Assembly: GCA_024239075.1 (NCBI GenBank)
Contig: JANBVI010000011.1
Span: 34,696-98,695 of the forward strand
Reading direction: 5' to 3'
Source: Fischerella sp. CENA71
GTDB lineage: Bacteria; Cyanobacteriota; Cyanobacteriia; Cyanobacteriales; Nostocaceae
Length of the DNA: 64,000 nt
Part shown: piece after piece, positions 25,181-35,198 of the stretch
How positions within the stretch are numbered: the stretch's first letter is position 1
Layout of the letters: each line of letters opens with the position of its first letter
Notes under the pieces: generated by a model
What the model was told of the DNA's origin: nothing
What the model saw: only the letters and a program-made list of their open reading frames with translations
Databases searched by the model: none
Position numbers and translations under genes: made by a program

Positions 25181-25190
25181 GGAGTAAGAA

Positions 25191-25928
25191 ATGCAGATAG
25201 AAAACGCAGTCGCATTGGTTACAGGAGCAAATGGCGGTATTGGTAAACATTACGTAGAGGCACTACGAGCAGCTGGGGCATCTCGAATCTATGCAGGAGC
25301 CAGAAACCCAAATTCTCTGTCGGAGATAGTAGCGGTTGACCCACGACGCATCATTCCGATTTCACTGGATATTACTGATGAGGAATCAGTAAGTACTGCG
25401 GCTACTGAGTACCAAGATGTGAATCTGCTGATTAATAATGCCGGAATTGGTCTGCTCAAAGGATTTATCTCTACCCCTGACCTTGTAGCTGCTAAAGCAG
25501 AAATAGAAGTGAATTATTTTGGCACTTTGAGGATGTGTCGCGCTTTTGCTCCGGTCTTAAAAGCCAATGGTGGGGGTGCGATTGTCAATATGCTCACTAT
25601 TCTGGCAAAAGTTAATTTACCGCTCAATGCCTCTTACTGCGCTTCCAAAGCTGCGGCTTTGTTGATGACCCAAGGAATTCGGGCTGAGTTGGCAGCACAG
25701 GGTACATTAGTGGTTGGTGTCATGCCTGGAACAGTAGACACAGGCATGAGCCAAAATTTTCCTCCTCCGAAAGTGGCTCCAGAAGTTGTTGCTCAAGAAG
25801 CCTTGCAGGCTGTCATTGATGAGGTTGAAGATGTTTATCCGGGTGAGCAAGCTAAAGAAATGGCAGCACAGCTACTTAAAGATCCTAAAGCCGTTGAAAA
25901 GGCTTTGGCAGTGATGTTGCCGAATTAA
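25191..25928 (+). CDS. SDR oxidoreductase (245 aa)
   Basis: The sequence has TGANGGIG near residue 12, LINNAGIG, a Ser in the NMLTILAK region and YCASKAA (YxxxK), all in the classical SDR order. GARNP after strand two suggests NADP(H). It has AAGGAG upstream of ATG and is flanked by repeats rather than by genes of an operon. It differs clearly from the SDRs at 20287 and 26104, so these are separate paralogues. Substrate unknown; the locus has three SDRs within 7 kb. Confidence 0.85.
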   Translation: MQIENAVALVTGANGGIGKHYVEALRAAGASRIYAGARNPNSLSEIVAVDPRRIIPISLDITDEESVSTAATEYQDVNLLINNAGIGLLKGFISTPDLVAAKAEIEVNYFGTLRMCRAFAPVLKANGGGAIVNMLTILAKVNLPLNASYCASKAAALLMTQGIRAELAAQGTLVVGVMPGTVDTGMSQNFPPPKVAPEVVAQEALQAVIDEVEDVYPGEQAKEMAAQLLKDPKAVEKALAVMLPN

Positions 25929-26103
25929 ACTTAACAGTTTTACTTAGTACAGCTTTGCATTAATTTGTAGCGATCTTAAACGCAGAGGGACGCAAAGTCA
26001 GCGCGGAGTAACGCGGAGTTTTTCTGAAGTTAATTCGTTACGAACTTGTGAAATTCTGTACTTAGTTCTAATCGGGTTCGAGTCAACGTTAACGTAGAGA
26101 AGT

Positions 26104-26886
26104 ATGAAATTAGAAGGAAAGGTGGCGCTGGTTACGGGTAGTAGCCAAGGGATAGGACAGGCGATCGCAATTCGTCTAGCACAGGAAGGAGCAAGTATTG
26201 TCATTAACTACCGCTCTCATCCTGAAGGTGCGGAAGAAACTTTGTCGAAAGTAAAAGCGGCTGGTGGACAGTGCCATATAGTAGAAGGGTTCACAATTCA
26301 GGCAGATACAGGCACTGTTGCTGATGTGCAGCGCATGGTTGCAGATAGTATTTCCCACTTTGGCAAGCTGGATATTTTAGTTAATAATGCAGGTATTGAA
26401 AAAAATGCCAACTTTTGGGATGTGACTGAAGCAGATTACGATGCTGTGATGAATATAAACCTCAAAGGAATATTCTTTGCTACACAGGCATTTGTGCAAC
26501 ACCGACTGGAAATAAAGCAACCTGGCAAGATTATTAATATTAGTTCTGTACACGAAGAATTACCCTTTCCGCATTTTGCTGCCTACTGTGCGAGTAAAGG
26601 TGGCTTGAAAATGCTCACCCGTAATTTAGCTGTGGAACTGGCTCCTTATGGCATCACTATTAATAATGTTGCACCGGGGGCAATTGAAACTCCAATCAAT
26701 ACTAAACTCTTAAACGATCCAGAGAAATTAGGGGCGCTCCTGAAAAACATTCCCTTAGGACGATTGGGACAACCAGGAGATGTTGCGTCTATAGTGGCAT
26801 TTCTCGCATCTTCTGAGTCAGATTATGTAACAGGTACGACATTTTTTGTTGATGGTGGATTGCTCTGGAATTATCAGGAGCAATAA
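26104..26886 (+). CDS. SDR, glucose 1-dehydrogenase-like
   Basis: The 260-aa protein has TGSSQGIGQ near residue 11, VNNAGIE, the catalytic Ser in NISSVHEE, and YCASKGG. Its C-terminus (YVTGTTFFVDGGLLWNYQEQ) is typical of FabG/glucose 1-dehydrogenase-type SDRs. INYRSHPE after the second strand points to NADP(H). Glucose 1-dehydrogenase-type members oxidise glucose to gluconolactone, but substrate assignment within this family is unreliable. Its start has a weak ribosome site; a tandem repeat region follows its stop. Confidence 0.8.
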   Translation: MKLEGKVALVTGSSQGIGQAIAIRLAQEGASIVINYRSHPEGAEETLSKVKAAGGQCHIVEGFTIQADTGTVADVQRMVADSISHFGKLDILVNNAGIEKNANFWDVTEADYDAVMNINLKGIFFATQAFVQHRLEIKQPGKIINISSVHEELPFPHFAAYCASKGGLKMLTRNLAVELAPYGITINNVAPGAIETPINTKLLNDPEKLGALLKNIPLGRLGQPGDVASIVAFLASSESDYVTGTTFFVDGGLLWNYQEQ

Positions 26887-26938
26887 TAAAAATAGGGAAT
26901 AGGGAATAGGGAACAGGGAACAGGGGGACAGGAAAATG

Positions 26939-27128
26939 GAGTTAAAAGGCTCATAAAGGGAGTTCCGAAACTTGTCAGCGAGTATTAATCACTCATTAAT
27001 GGAGTTCTAAGACTCATCAGCGAATATCAAAGACTGATGAACCAAGTTTCGAGACTCGTCGGCGAGTATTAATCACTCATTAACCGAGTTCTAAGACTCG
27101 TCAGCCGAGTTCCGATACTTGCTCCCCA
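26939..27128. repeat. 21-bp minisatellite, about nine units
   Basis: Nine tandem units of 19-22 bp begin at 26939, 26960, 26980, 27002 and so on, of the type GAGTTCTAAGACTCGTCAGC alternating with GAGTATTAATCACTCATTAA. The alternation creates 42-bp and 84-bp higher-order periods. A run of GGGAATA/GGGAACA heptads lies just before (26893-26930). It occupies the gap ahead of the glucosidase gene. Confidence 0.75.
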
Positions 27129-27171
27129 TTCTCCGTTCTCCATTTTTAAGTTTTATAAACCCAAAATTGCT

Positions 27172-29847
27172 ATGACTCCAGAAGAAATAAGATTGCAACA
27201 GGATCAAGAACGTGTCGCCTACTGGAAACGCTGGGGGCCTTATCTCAGCGATCGCCAATGGGGTACGGTGCGGGAGGATTATAGTCACGATGGTTCTGCC
27301 TGGGATTATTTTCCTCACGATCATGCCCGATCGCGTGTTTACCGTTGGGGCGAAGACGGGATTGCGGGTATTTCCGATAGTCGGCAGCGTTTGTGTTTTG
27401 CGATCGCGCTGTGGAATGGCAACGATCCGATTCTCAAGGAACGACTGTTTGGGCTAACTGGCACAGAAGGTAATCACGGTGAGGATGTTAAAGAATATTA
27501 CTTTTATCTTGACAACACGCCCACCCATTCCTACATGAAATGTTTGTACAAGTATCCCCAACAAGCATTTCCCTACACGCAACTGGTACAAGAAAATCAG
27601 CGCCGCAGCAAATTTGAGCCGGAGTTTGAGCTACTTGATACGGGCATCTTTGCCGAGAACCGTTATTTTGATGTGTTTGTCGAGTATGCCAAAGCAGCAC
27701 CGGAAGATATTTTAATTCAGATTGTGATCGCCAATCGTAGTTCGCAAGCTAGCACACTTCATTTACTGCCAACACTCTGGTTTCGCAATATCTGGGCTTG
27801 GAATCCCCAAATTGAGAAGCCTTTTATGAAAGTGGTGCGCTCAGACACAAACTTCAGTTTAATTGAAGCCGAGCATTCAAGTTTGGGAACTCGCTGGCTG
27901 TACTGCCAAGGAGATACAGAACTCCTGTTTACCGATAACGAAACGAACTATGAACGATTATATGGCTTCAACAATAGCTCACCTTACGTCAAAGATGGTA
28001 TCAATGATTATGTAGTAAACGGACAAACAGCAGCCATCAATGCCAACCGCATTGGGACAAAGTTTGCGGCGCATTACACATTGCAGCTTGCTCCTGGTGA
28101 AACTAAAATTGTGCGCTTACGGTTGAGTGATGTGCAAGCACTTACAGATCCGTTTGGTGCTGATTTTGACACAATTTTCCAGACACGCATTGCCGAAGCG
28201 GATGAATTTTACCAGCGCATCACTCCCTTCCCCATGTCAGAAGATGAGCGCAACATTCAGCGACAGGCATTTGCCGGGTTACTATGGAGTAAGCAGTACT
28301 ATCACTACGTTGTACACGATTGGTTAAATGGCGACCCTGGACAACCGCCACCACCCCACACACGGAAAGCAGGACGTAACCATGAGTGGATTTCTTTGTT
28401 TAGTGAAGACATTCTCTCGATGCCCGATAAATGGGAATACCCTTGGTTTGCTGCTTGGGATTTAGCGTTTCATCTGATTTCTTTGGCCGTCATCGATCCG
28501 GGTTTTACCAAACTGCAATTAGATCGTCTGACCCGTGAATGGTATATGCAGCCTAACGGTCAAATGCCTGCTTATGAGTGGGCTTTTGGTGATGTTAACC
28601 CGCCTGTGCAGGCATGGGCTGCCTTGCGTGTTTATGAGATTGAGCAGAAATTTTACGGAAAAAGCGATCGCGCTTTTTTGCAACGGGTTTTTCACAAGCT
28701 GTTGCTGAATTTTACTTGGTGGGTAAATCGCAAAGATGTTGAAGGTAAGAACGTCTTTCAGGGTGGGTTTTTGGGACTGGACAACATCGGCGTATTTGAC
28801 CGCAGCAAGGAACTACCCACAGGCGGGCATCTCAATCAAGCAGATGGTACAAGCTGGATGGGAATGTACTGTTTAAATATGTTGGCGATCGCACTGGAAC
28901 TTGCCAAAGAAGATTCTAGCTACGAAGACATTGCCAGCAAGTTCTTTGAGCATTTTCTCTACATTGCTGATGCCATTGACGGCATTGGTAATGCAGATAT
29001 TGCATTATGGAATGAAGAAGACGGCTTTTACTACGATGCCCTGCATTTACCTGATGGGCGGCAATTTCCCCTTAAAGTGCGCTCAATGGTAGGGTTAATT
29101 CCCCTTTATGCTGTTACAGTCCTGGAATTAGAAACTTTACAGCGTTTTCCAGGTTTTAAACGGCGCATGATGTGGTTTATCCGCAACCGTCCTGACTTGA
29201 AGGATAACGTCGCCTGCATGGAAACACCGGGGGTTGGAGCAAGAAGGCTATTGGCGATCGCTTATCGTACTAAACTGCAACGTATTTTGCAAAGGATGTT
29301 AGACGAGAATGAATTTTTTAGCCCCTACGGAATTCGCGCAGTCTCAAAGTATCACCAAGAACACCCATATATTTTACATGAAGGGGATAATGATTACTGC
29401 GTCCACTACGAACCCGCTGAATCTACCACAGGTCTGTTTGGTGGTAACTCTAACTGGCGCGGTCCAATTTGGTTTCCGGTAAACTACTTAATTATTGAAG
29501 CCCTCTGGAGATTTTATAGCTACTTCGGAGATAGCTTGAAAGTAGAATGTCCTACGGGTTCCGGGCAAGAAATGACACTAAGAGAAGTGGCGATCGCACT
29601 TTCTCATCGCCTAGTTGCTATCTTTGAGCAGGATAATATGGGCCGTCGTCCGGTATATGGCAATCTGGAAATATTTCAATCCGATCCCCATTGGCGCAAC
29701 TATATTTTATTTCACGAATACTTTCATGGCGATAACGGGGCGGGTATTGGAGCTAGTCATCAAACAGGCTGGACAGGGCTGGTTGCTGCAATGATTCTCC
29801 AAAATGCTGAACACCGGGCGCAGGAACAGCAGCATGGAAACATTTAG
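27172..29847 (+). CDS. GH63-family glucosidase-like protein (MGH1-type)
   Basis: The 891-aa protein matches the GH63/MGH1 (alpha/alpha barrel) family of large glucosidases found in bacteria and plants. Recognisable segments are [19 protein letters not shown] near the start, [15 protein letters not shown], and [18 protein letters not shown] in the catalytic barrel. [21 protein letters not shown] and [19 protein letters not shown] mark the C-terminus. Members hydrolyse alpha-glucosidic or mannosylglycerate-type bonds. No signal peptide is seen, so it should act in the cytosol, for example on a compatible solute or stored glucan (inference). It overlaps the aquaporin start by 14 bp. Confidence 0.85.
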   Translation: MTPEEIRLQQDQERVAYWKRWGPYLSDRQWGTVREDYSHDGSAWDYFPHDHARSRVYRWGEDGIAGISDSRQRLCFAIALWNGNDPILKERLFGLTGTEGNHGEDVKEYYFYLDNTPTHSYMKCLYKYPQQAFPYTQLVQENQRRSKFEPEFELLDTGIFAENRYFDVFVEYAKAAPEDILIQIVIANRSSQASTLHLLPTLWFRNIWAWNPQIEKPFMKVVRSDTNFSLIEAEHSSLGTRWLYCQGDTELLFTDNETNYERLYGFNNSSPYVKDGINDYVVNGQTAAINANRIGTKFAAHYTLQLAPGETKIVRLRLSDVQALTDPFGADFDTIFQTRIAEADEFYQRITPFPMSEDERNIQRQAFAGLLWSKQYYHYVVHDWLNGDPGQPPPPHTRKAGRNHEWISLFSEDILSMPDKWEYPWFAAWDLAFHLISLAVIDPGFTKLQLDRLTREWYMQPNGQMPAYEWAFGDVNPPVQAWAALRVYEIEQKFYGKSDRAFLQRVFHKLLLNFTWWVNRKDVEGKNVFQGGFLGLDNIGVFDRSKELPTGGHLNQADGTSWMGMYCLNMLAIALELAKEDSSYEDIASKFFEHFLYIADAIDGIGNADIALWNEEDGFYYDALHLPDGRQFPLKVRSMVGLIPLYAVTVLELETLQRFPGFKRRMMWFIRNRPDLKDNVACMETPGVGARRLLAIAYRTKLQRILQRMLDENEFFSPYGIRAVSKYHQEHPYILHEGDNDYCVHYEPAESTTGLFGGNSNWRGPIWFPVNYLIIEALWRFYSYFGDSLKVECPTGSGQEMTLREVAIALSHRLVAIFEQDNMGRRPVYGNLEIFQSDPHWRNYILFHEYFHGDNGAGIGASHQTGWTGLVAAMILQNAEHRAQEQQHGNI

Positions 29848-30664
29848 AAAGCATTTACCAGAATACTTAATGGAAGCAGCAGAACTAGCATTATTTATGA
29901 CTGCTGCGGGAATATTTACCTGTGTGTTTGAGTATCCTGGTTCTCCCATTCATCAAGCAATTCCTAATGCCGATTTGCGTCGGTTTTTGATTGGTATAGT
30001 CATGGGGATGACGGCAATAACCCTAATCTATTCTCCTTGGGGCAAGCAATCCGGCGCACATATGAATCCTGCTGTGACGCTCACATTTTATCGTCTAGGA
30101 AAAGTTAAACGTCAGGATGCTATTTTTTACATTCTATTTCAGTGTTTTGGCGGTTTGTTTGGGGTTTATTTGGCAGCACTATTATTGGGTCAGGTGTTCA
30201 CTAAAGCGCCTGTAAACTATATCGTCACCGTGCCAGGAACATCAGGTTGGGTTGTGGCTTTATTGGGTGAACTAGTCATTGCATTTGTGATGATGATGAC
30301 AGTTTTGCTAAGTAGTAACAACCAAAAACTCAATCGCTTTACAGGGCTGTTTGCCGGATTTTTGGTAATGCTTTATGTCTTTTTGGAAGCTCCTTTATCT
30401 GGCTTTAGCATGAATCCTGCCCGCAGCTTGGCCTCTGCCTTCCCGGCTCAGATTTGGACAGCATTTTGGCTGTATGTAATTGTGCCACCTGTGGGAATGT
30501 TGCTGGCATCAGGATTATATCAATATCTATTTGGCAAGCGCGCCGTCAAATGTGCCAAATTGCATCACGACAATCACAAACGCTGTATTTTTCGCTGTAA
30601 CTACAATCGTAACGGCAAAATCGATTTGAGTGACAGCTTGCCGATTCCCAAAGAACAATCTTGA
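29834..30664 (+). CDS. Aquaporin/glycerol facilitator (MIP family)
   Basis: The 276-aa protein has six hydrophobic helices and the two half-helix motifs MNPAVT (about residue 78) and MNPARS (about 195), the hallmark of water and glycerol channels. I start it at METFRKHLP (29834), inside the end of the glucosidase gene. A basic, Cys- and His-rich C-terminal tail ([16 protein letters not shown]) is unusual for the family and could bind metal or be redox-regulated. Coupling to a glucosidase suggests a role in osmotic stress or solute release (inference). Confidence 0.9.
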   Translation: METFRKHLPEYLMEAAELALFMTAAGIFTCVFEYPGSPIHQAIPNADLRRFLIGIVMGMTAITLIYSPWGKQSGAHMNPAVTLTFYRLGKVKRQDAIFYILFQCFGGLFGVYLAALLLGQVFTKAPVNYIVTVPGTSGWVVALLGELVIAFVMMMTVLLSSNNQKLNRFTGLFAGFLVMLYVFLEAPLSGFSMNPARSLASAFPAQIWTAFWLYVIVPPVGMLLASGLYQYLFGKRAVKCAKLHHDNHKRCIFRCNYNRNGKIDLSDSLPIPKEQS

Positions 30665-30751
30665 CCAATTATTCCTTGATATTACAGAGCAAGCGAATTT
30701 ATTCGTGGTTCAATCCAAAAACTAAAATCTAAAATCTAAAATTGTCTGACA

Positions 30752-32311
30752 ATGAATACTCATTATGATGTGATCGTCATCGGCACTGGCGCGGGTGGTG
30801 GCACTTTGGCCTACCATCTTGCCCCTAGTGACAAGAAAATTTTAATTTTGGAGCGGGGTAAATTTCTACCGAGAGAAAAGCAAAACTGGAGTGCGTTGGA
30901 AGTTTACCAGCAAGAACGGTATCACACTCAAGAGCAGTGGTACGACGTCAACCATAAACCCTTCCGTCCAGCAACAAACTACTGGGTTGGCGGTAATACC
31001 AAAGTTTACGGTGCAGCTTTGTTACGATTACGGGAACGCGACTTTGAGCGAGTGGAACACAAGGACGGTATTTCACCAGAATGGCCCTTAAAATATCGCG
31101 ACTTTGAACCGTACTACACTCAAGCAGAGCAGCTTTACGATGTTCACGGTCAAGGTGGTGTTGATCCCACCGAGTCAGCTAGGAGTTTACCTTACCCTCA
31201 TCCTCCCGTAGACCATGAACCCCGTATGCAGGAACTGGTTAACAGTCTGAGGCAAGCTGGTTTGCATCCCTTTAACCTGCCATTGGGGTTAAAACTTAAT
31301 GAGGTGGATAAGAGTTTGGGGAACTGTATTCGTTGCAATACCTGCGATGGCTTTCCTTGTTTGACTCAAGGCAAAGCCGATGCAGAAGTTAACTGTATTC
31401 AACCCATTCGCCATCACTCAAACATCACTTTACTGACTGAAGCCAAAGTGACACGTTTACATACAAGTTCTTCTGGTCGAGAAGTCACCCGCGTAGAAGC
31501 CGAGATTAATGGTGAAACTCAATTCTTTACAGGCGATATTGTAGTGGTTGCTTGCGGTGCGATTAACTCGGCAGCATTGTTGTTGCGATCGCACAATGAC
31601 CAACATCCCAACGGATTGGCAAATAGTTCTGATCGTGTGGGGCGCAACCTGATGAAGCATATTTGCATGGCAATGGTGCAACTAAATACAAAACTTAATC
31701 TTTCTGTTTATCAAAAGACGATCGCCGTTAGTGATTTTTATTGGGGCGAATCCGATTTTCCTTACCCGATGGGCTTGGTACAGAATACTGGCAACGTACT
31801 GGCAGATATGCTACCTGCCGAAGTTCCCACACTGCTGGCTCCACTATTAAGACTGCGACCGGGGGCAGAACTAAGAACAGTTGCCGATCATACAGTTGGC
31901 TGGTGGTTGCAAACAGAAGATTTACCCGATCCTGAGAATCGCGTGCGGATAGAGAAAGATCGCCTTTACTTAGACTATAAACCCAACAACTTAGAAGCAA
32001 GCGATCGCCTAGCTAAACGCTGGGTAGCTGTTCTCAAGCAGGTTGATCGGGCAGAACACTGTATTCCCTTTAGTCTTTATCCCCGCAATATGATGCCGCT
32101 GCAATCAGTTGGTCATCAATGCGGCACTTGTGTTTTTGGAGAAGACCCAAAAACCTCCGTACTGGATCTTAATTGCCGTACCCATGATGTGGATAATCTC
32201 TATGTTGTCGATGGTAGCTTCTTTCCATCCAGTTCTGCCGTCAATCCCACGCTGACCATTATCGCCAATTCCTTGCGAGTGGGCGATCGTTTACTCGAGC
32301 GCTTGAAGTGA
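30752..32311 (+). CDS. GMC-family FAD-dependent oxidoreductase
   Basis: The 519-aa protein begins with an FAD-binding motif (VIVIGTGAGGGTLAYHLA), followed by the NYWVGGNTKVYGAALLR block, and ends with VDGSFFPSSSAVNPTLTIIANSLR, the GMC C-terminal signature with the conserved catalytic Asn. A Cys-rich insert (NCIRCNTCDGFPC) around residues 190-205 is characteristic of GMC proteins of the gluconate/choline-type branch. It should oxidise an alcohol substrate, perhaps a sugar or polyol, using FAD. No cytochrome partner is adjacent. A heptad repeat precedes its start. Confidence 0.85.
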   Translation: MNTHYDVIVIGTGAGGGTLAYHLAPSDKKILILERGKFLPREKQNWSALEVYQQERYHTQEQWYDVNHKPFRPATNYWVGGNTKVYGAALLRLRERDFERVEHKDGISPEWPLKYRDFEPYYTQAEQLYDVHGQGGVDPTESARSLPYPHPPVDHEPRMQELVNSLRQAGLHPFNLPLGLKLNEVDKSLGNCIRCNTCDGFPCLTQGKADAEVNCIQPIRHHSNITLLTEAKVTRLHTSSSGREVTRVEAEINGETQFFTGDIVVVACGAINSAALLLRSHNDQHPNGLANSSDRVGRNLMKHICMAMVQLNTKLNLSVYQKTIAVSDFYWGESDFPYPMGLVQNTGNVLADMLPAEVPTLLAPLLRLRPGAELRTVADHTVGWWLQTEDLPDPENRVRIEKDRLYLDYKPNNLEASDRLAKRWVAVLKQVDRAEHCIPFSLYPRNMMPLQSVGHQCGTCVFGEDPKTSVLDLNCRTHDVDNLYVVDGSFFPSSSAVNPTLTIIANSLRVGDRLLERLK

Positions 32312-32695
32312 TAGAGCTAATTTCAAAGGTTGTCGAACCTAGAGCCTAAATGACTTTATGGTCGAATACCTGTTTTGTAATCGCGCGATCGCAAACCTCA
32401 AAAACTGCAAAAGTATAGCAATAGCACTAGTTAAAGGCTTAGGCCACCTATGGGATGAGAACGAGTAGATAAACAGGAGCCACTAGTTGAGAGCGATCGC
32501 TTCAGATAAGGGATATGCAAAAATGTTTGCCGACCATTGGTCGGCAAATTCCAATGCCGACCAACTGTAGTCGGCTGCTCTGGGCCTAAGAGGCACAGAA
32601 GATTGATTTAAAGTCTGCTTAATTCTTACAAGAAGTAACTTCAAATTTTGAGGATAACATACCATACTCTTTTGATGTGCATTCATCCAATTCAT
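32312..32695. terminator. Convergent intergenic with hairpins (possible bidirectional terminator)
   Basis: Two dyads lie here. TTTGCCGACC and its complement (32526-32548, 3-bp loop) are followed at once by GCCGAC/GTCGGC. They sit between the convergent GMC gene and the minus-strand cyclase-family gene, so a bidirectional terminator is likely. No strong T tract is present. No gene is supported in this stretch. Confidence 0.45.
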
Positions 32696-33544
32696 TCAAA
32701 ATAATTCATACTCAATCGGCGCGCAATCAGCTTTGATAAATTTGTAGAGCAAAGGACGACATGGGGCTGCATCTGTAACAAAAGCTGGTATTTGAAGATT
32801 TAACAAATAACGTCCATCCTCTATTTCATCCGATACATATACCATTTCCGAGATAGTTTTCAAAGAGCATTGCTTCGGTTCTATATTATGTTCTCCTGGT
32901 AAAACATTCCAGAATTTCCGATGCACGCTCAAGTAACCCTGATCATAAGTTCGGTCTACAGAGGGTATATCCACTAGAAGATGTTTTACTCCTAGACTGA
33001 GGATATAGTCCATACTATCTAAGGATAAAAAGGGTGGGGGTTGTTTCTGGTAATCTCGTGACTTTTTAGACTCATCATTGGGTAATGTTCTTATAATTAG
33101 CCCCATTAGAAAATCGGGGTTTGACCCTTTGAGTTTTTCAATTAATCTCTGTTGAGAAATCATCCAATCTTCTGGTTGTTTAGATGGCATATATTCATCT
33201 TCTATTTCCAACGCCAGTTGTGGTTTTACAGTGACCAAAGTAGACGGAATAAAAGCGTCTTTCAATATGTTATGTATGGAAATTCTTTGATTAGAAATAT
33301 GCCCGATGCATTCTGTATGCGTACCATGACAATGGGGAATGAAGCGATATTCTTCCACATTAGTACTACCGCCTCTACGGGTATCACCAATAAATTCTCC
33401 CACTATATAAGTGTTGGCACTAGCCTGTGGAGCGTCCCAGAAAACTGGATGTGCAGCACTAAATTGCAATGGGATGGAAATATCTATAGGGGTTTGTGTT
33501 TCTACAGAATAAGTTCCAGAGTTTAATATAATCTTCAATTCCAT
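32696..33544 (-). CDS. Cyclase-family hydrolase (kynurenine formamidase-like)
   Basis: The 282-aa protein has the metal-binding segment IPHCHGTHTECIGH near residues 70-82, matching the HxGTHxD motif of the cyclase/KynB family. The last acid is Glu78 instead of Asp. Other segments such as DISIPLQFSAAHPVFWDAP fit the fold. KynB-type members hydrolyse N-formylkynurenine, the product of tryptophan dioxygenation, and an indoleamine dioxygenase is encoded 1.7 kb away. The gene runs on the minus strand, divergent from the dioxygenase cluster, so joint regulation is not certain. A generic metal-dependent hydrolase is the alternative. Confidence 0.75.
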   Translation of the reverse strand: MELKIILNSGTYSVETQTPIDISIPLQFSAAHPVFWDAPQASANTYIVGEFIGDTRRGGSTNVEEYRFIPHCHGTHTECIGHISNQRISIHNILKDAFIPSTLVTVKPQLALEIEDEYMPSKQPEDWMISQQRLIEKLKGSNPDFLMGLIIRTLPNDESKKSRDYQKQPPPFLSLDSMDYILSLGVKHLLVDIPSVDRTYDQGYLSVHRKFWNVLPGEHNIEPKQCSLKTISEMVYVSDEIEDGRYLLNLQIPAFVTDAAPCRPLLYKFIKADCAPIEYELF

Positions 33545-34164
33545 TGAGTACCTAATTAGAAAAAATCAGAAATATTTCAGCTTTAAGAACTTAATCTTAT
33601 TTCATTAATAAGCAAATAGTAATAAGCATGTCAAGCCAGCTATTAGTTACGTAATTATTGAGCTAGGTCTGACAAGAATAAATTTATTATTTTTATTTCT
33701 ATAGCAATTATAAATGAGTAAAAAACATCTGTGAGACGCCGAGTTACCACTTTTCTTTTTTGTTCACATATCCAATACAAATGTTACATATTGTTTTTTT
33801 TCTTTACATATTAAACATAAAGTTTATATATATACATCTTATTTAATTACTTTGTTGATGGAGTATTTTTTGAACAAAGCTCAAAAATTAATTACGTATA
33901 AATACAGTAGATTATTCTTTAACAAAGATTTAATAATTAGATGTTGCCTAGATAGATGAGCGCAAAAAGTTTCCAAGCTTATTCAATAGACATCTTCAGA
34001 CATGGGGTATCGAGCCTGATTAGATAAGGCTTTTATATTCTTTGTTAGAGAGGTTTGATAAATATCAAAAGTAAGTGGAAGATATATAGAACTGCGACGA
34101 GCAATTAGCATACTCAAAATATCTAAGCTGAATACCTAATAGTAATCAAACTCAACTAAAAATA
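33545..34164. other. Divergent AT-rich intergenic
   Basis: This 620-bp stretch separates the divergent hydrolase and metalloenzyme genes. I see no frame or repeat of note. It should hold both promoters. Confidence 0.4.
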
Positions 34165-34878
34165 ATGCAAGCAATACTTGCGCGGATTGACGCGAAGAAG
34201 AAAGATTTGACCAAGGCAAAATTCTTTCAGTTTCTGCAAGATAAAAATATCCATCCTCGGCAACGAATGGCTTGGGTTCCTTGCTACGCTCCCCTAGCAA
34301 TGTCATTTGCAGACTTGAATAAATACTTTCTGCGAAAAGAGCCTACAAATAGCGAGATTCAAGAAATTATCAACAAACAGACCTATGAAGAAGCAACACA
34401 TTATGTTTGGTTTTTGCATGACCTTCAGGCATTAGAATTTGACCAACCACAGCTGTTGAGCGATACCTTGAAGTTCCTCTGGGGAGAAGAAACTCAAAAA
34501 ATTCGTCTTACCTGTACCCAGATTGCAACAATTACTGCCAGCGCAGACCCAGCAATCGTTCTCGTTGCGATTGAAGCAATTGAGGCAACCGCACACATAA
34601 TCTTCACTCACACCAGGCAAGTCGCACGCGAACTGCAACAAATTACTAATCAGAAATGTTACTTCTTTGGCGATTCGCACTCTAATGTTGAAACGGGTCA
34701 TGCGATCGGAACCGCAGATATGGAAGATTTTCTGAGAGGCATACAACTTTCGCAAAAGCAATCAATACATGCAATTGATATTGTCGAAACGATTTTCACA
34801 ATGGTCGAAGAGTTCTTGGATGAATTAGTGAAGTACGCGGAAAATCATCCAATTGCACTTAAGTTAAATGTTACATAA
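34165..34878 (+). CDS. Heme-oxygenase-fold metalloenzyme-like protein (HDO/TenA-like)
   Basis: The 237-aa all-helical protein has clustered Glu and His residues on several helices: Glu76 and His79 in EEATHYVWFLHDL, Glu140 and His144 in IEATAHIIFTH, and His172, Glu176 and His179 in DSHSNVETGH. This layout resembles heme-oxygenase-like diiron or iron-binding oxidases, which perform decarboxylations, oxidations or amine chemistry in natural-product pathways. It is followed in the same direction by an indoleamine dioxygenase, suggesting it works on a tryptophan-derived substrate (inference). TenA-type or PqqC-type proteins share the fold. Exact activity unknown. Confidence 0.6.
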   Translation: MQAILARIDAKKKDLTKAKFFQFLQDKNIHPRQRMAWVPCYAPLAMSFADLNKYFLRKEPTNSEIQEIINKQTYEEATHYVWFLHDLQALEFDQPQLLSDTLKFLWGEETQKIRLTCTQIATITASADPAIVLVAIEAIEATAHIIFTHTRQVARELQQITNQKCYFFGDSHSNVETGHAIGTADMEDFLRGIQLSQKQSIHAIDIVETIFTMVEEFLDELVKYAENHPIALKLNVT

Positions 34879-34997
34879 TTGTATTTAAATTAGATGATAG
34901 CAGTTTGCTTAGTGGATAAATTAGTTAAGATTTATCAAACTTGTGGTTGGCGGTAAAACCCAAGAGATTTTGAACAGTTATGGCATCTACAAATAAT

Positions 34998-35093
34998 AAA
35001 ATGCCCAGCCGTATCAATAATATTTTTGGCACAACCTAGATATTTAGGCGCTTTTGCCTCAAGGCAAGTTGCGCTTCGAGGGCTGGGTATTTT
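34998..35093. repeat. Long hairpin between two enzyme genes
   Basis: AAAATGCCCAGCC (34998-35010) pairs with GGCTGGGTATTTT (35081-35093), one G-U pair excepted. Inside is a smaller dyad TTGCCTCAAGGCAA. It may be a MITE relic, a processed-RNA hairpin or an attenuator between the metalloenzyme and the dioxygenase. No gene was seen in the rest of 34879-35198. Confidence 0.5.
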
Positions 35094-35198
35094 ATTTTCT
35101 GGAAATGGCTATAACAGATAACTAATAACTGTTCAAAACTTAAGTGTTACAAAAGACTGCATTCGCAATTTTCCAATACACTTCAGCCAGATTAGACG

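Noticed and set aside
26060-26100. GGGTTCGAGTC as a tRNA T-arm
   Set aside because: No matching acceptor, D or anticodon stems were found around it.
26939-27128. Short repeats resembling a CRISPR array
   Set aside because: Units are contiguous and of two alternating types, with no unique spacers and no cas genes nearby.
32483-32695. 70-aa minus-strand frame downstream of the cyclase-family gene
   Set aside because: It covers the hairpin region, lacks a ribosome site and shows no protein-like pattern.
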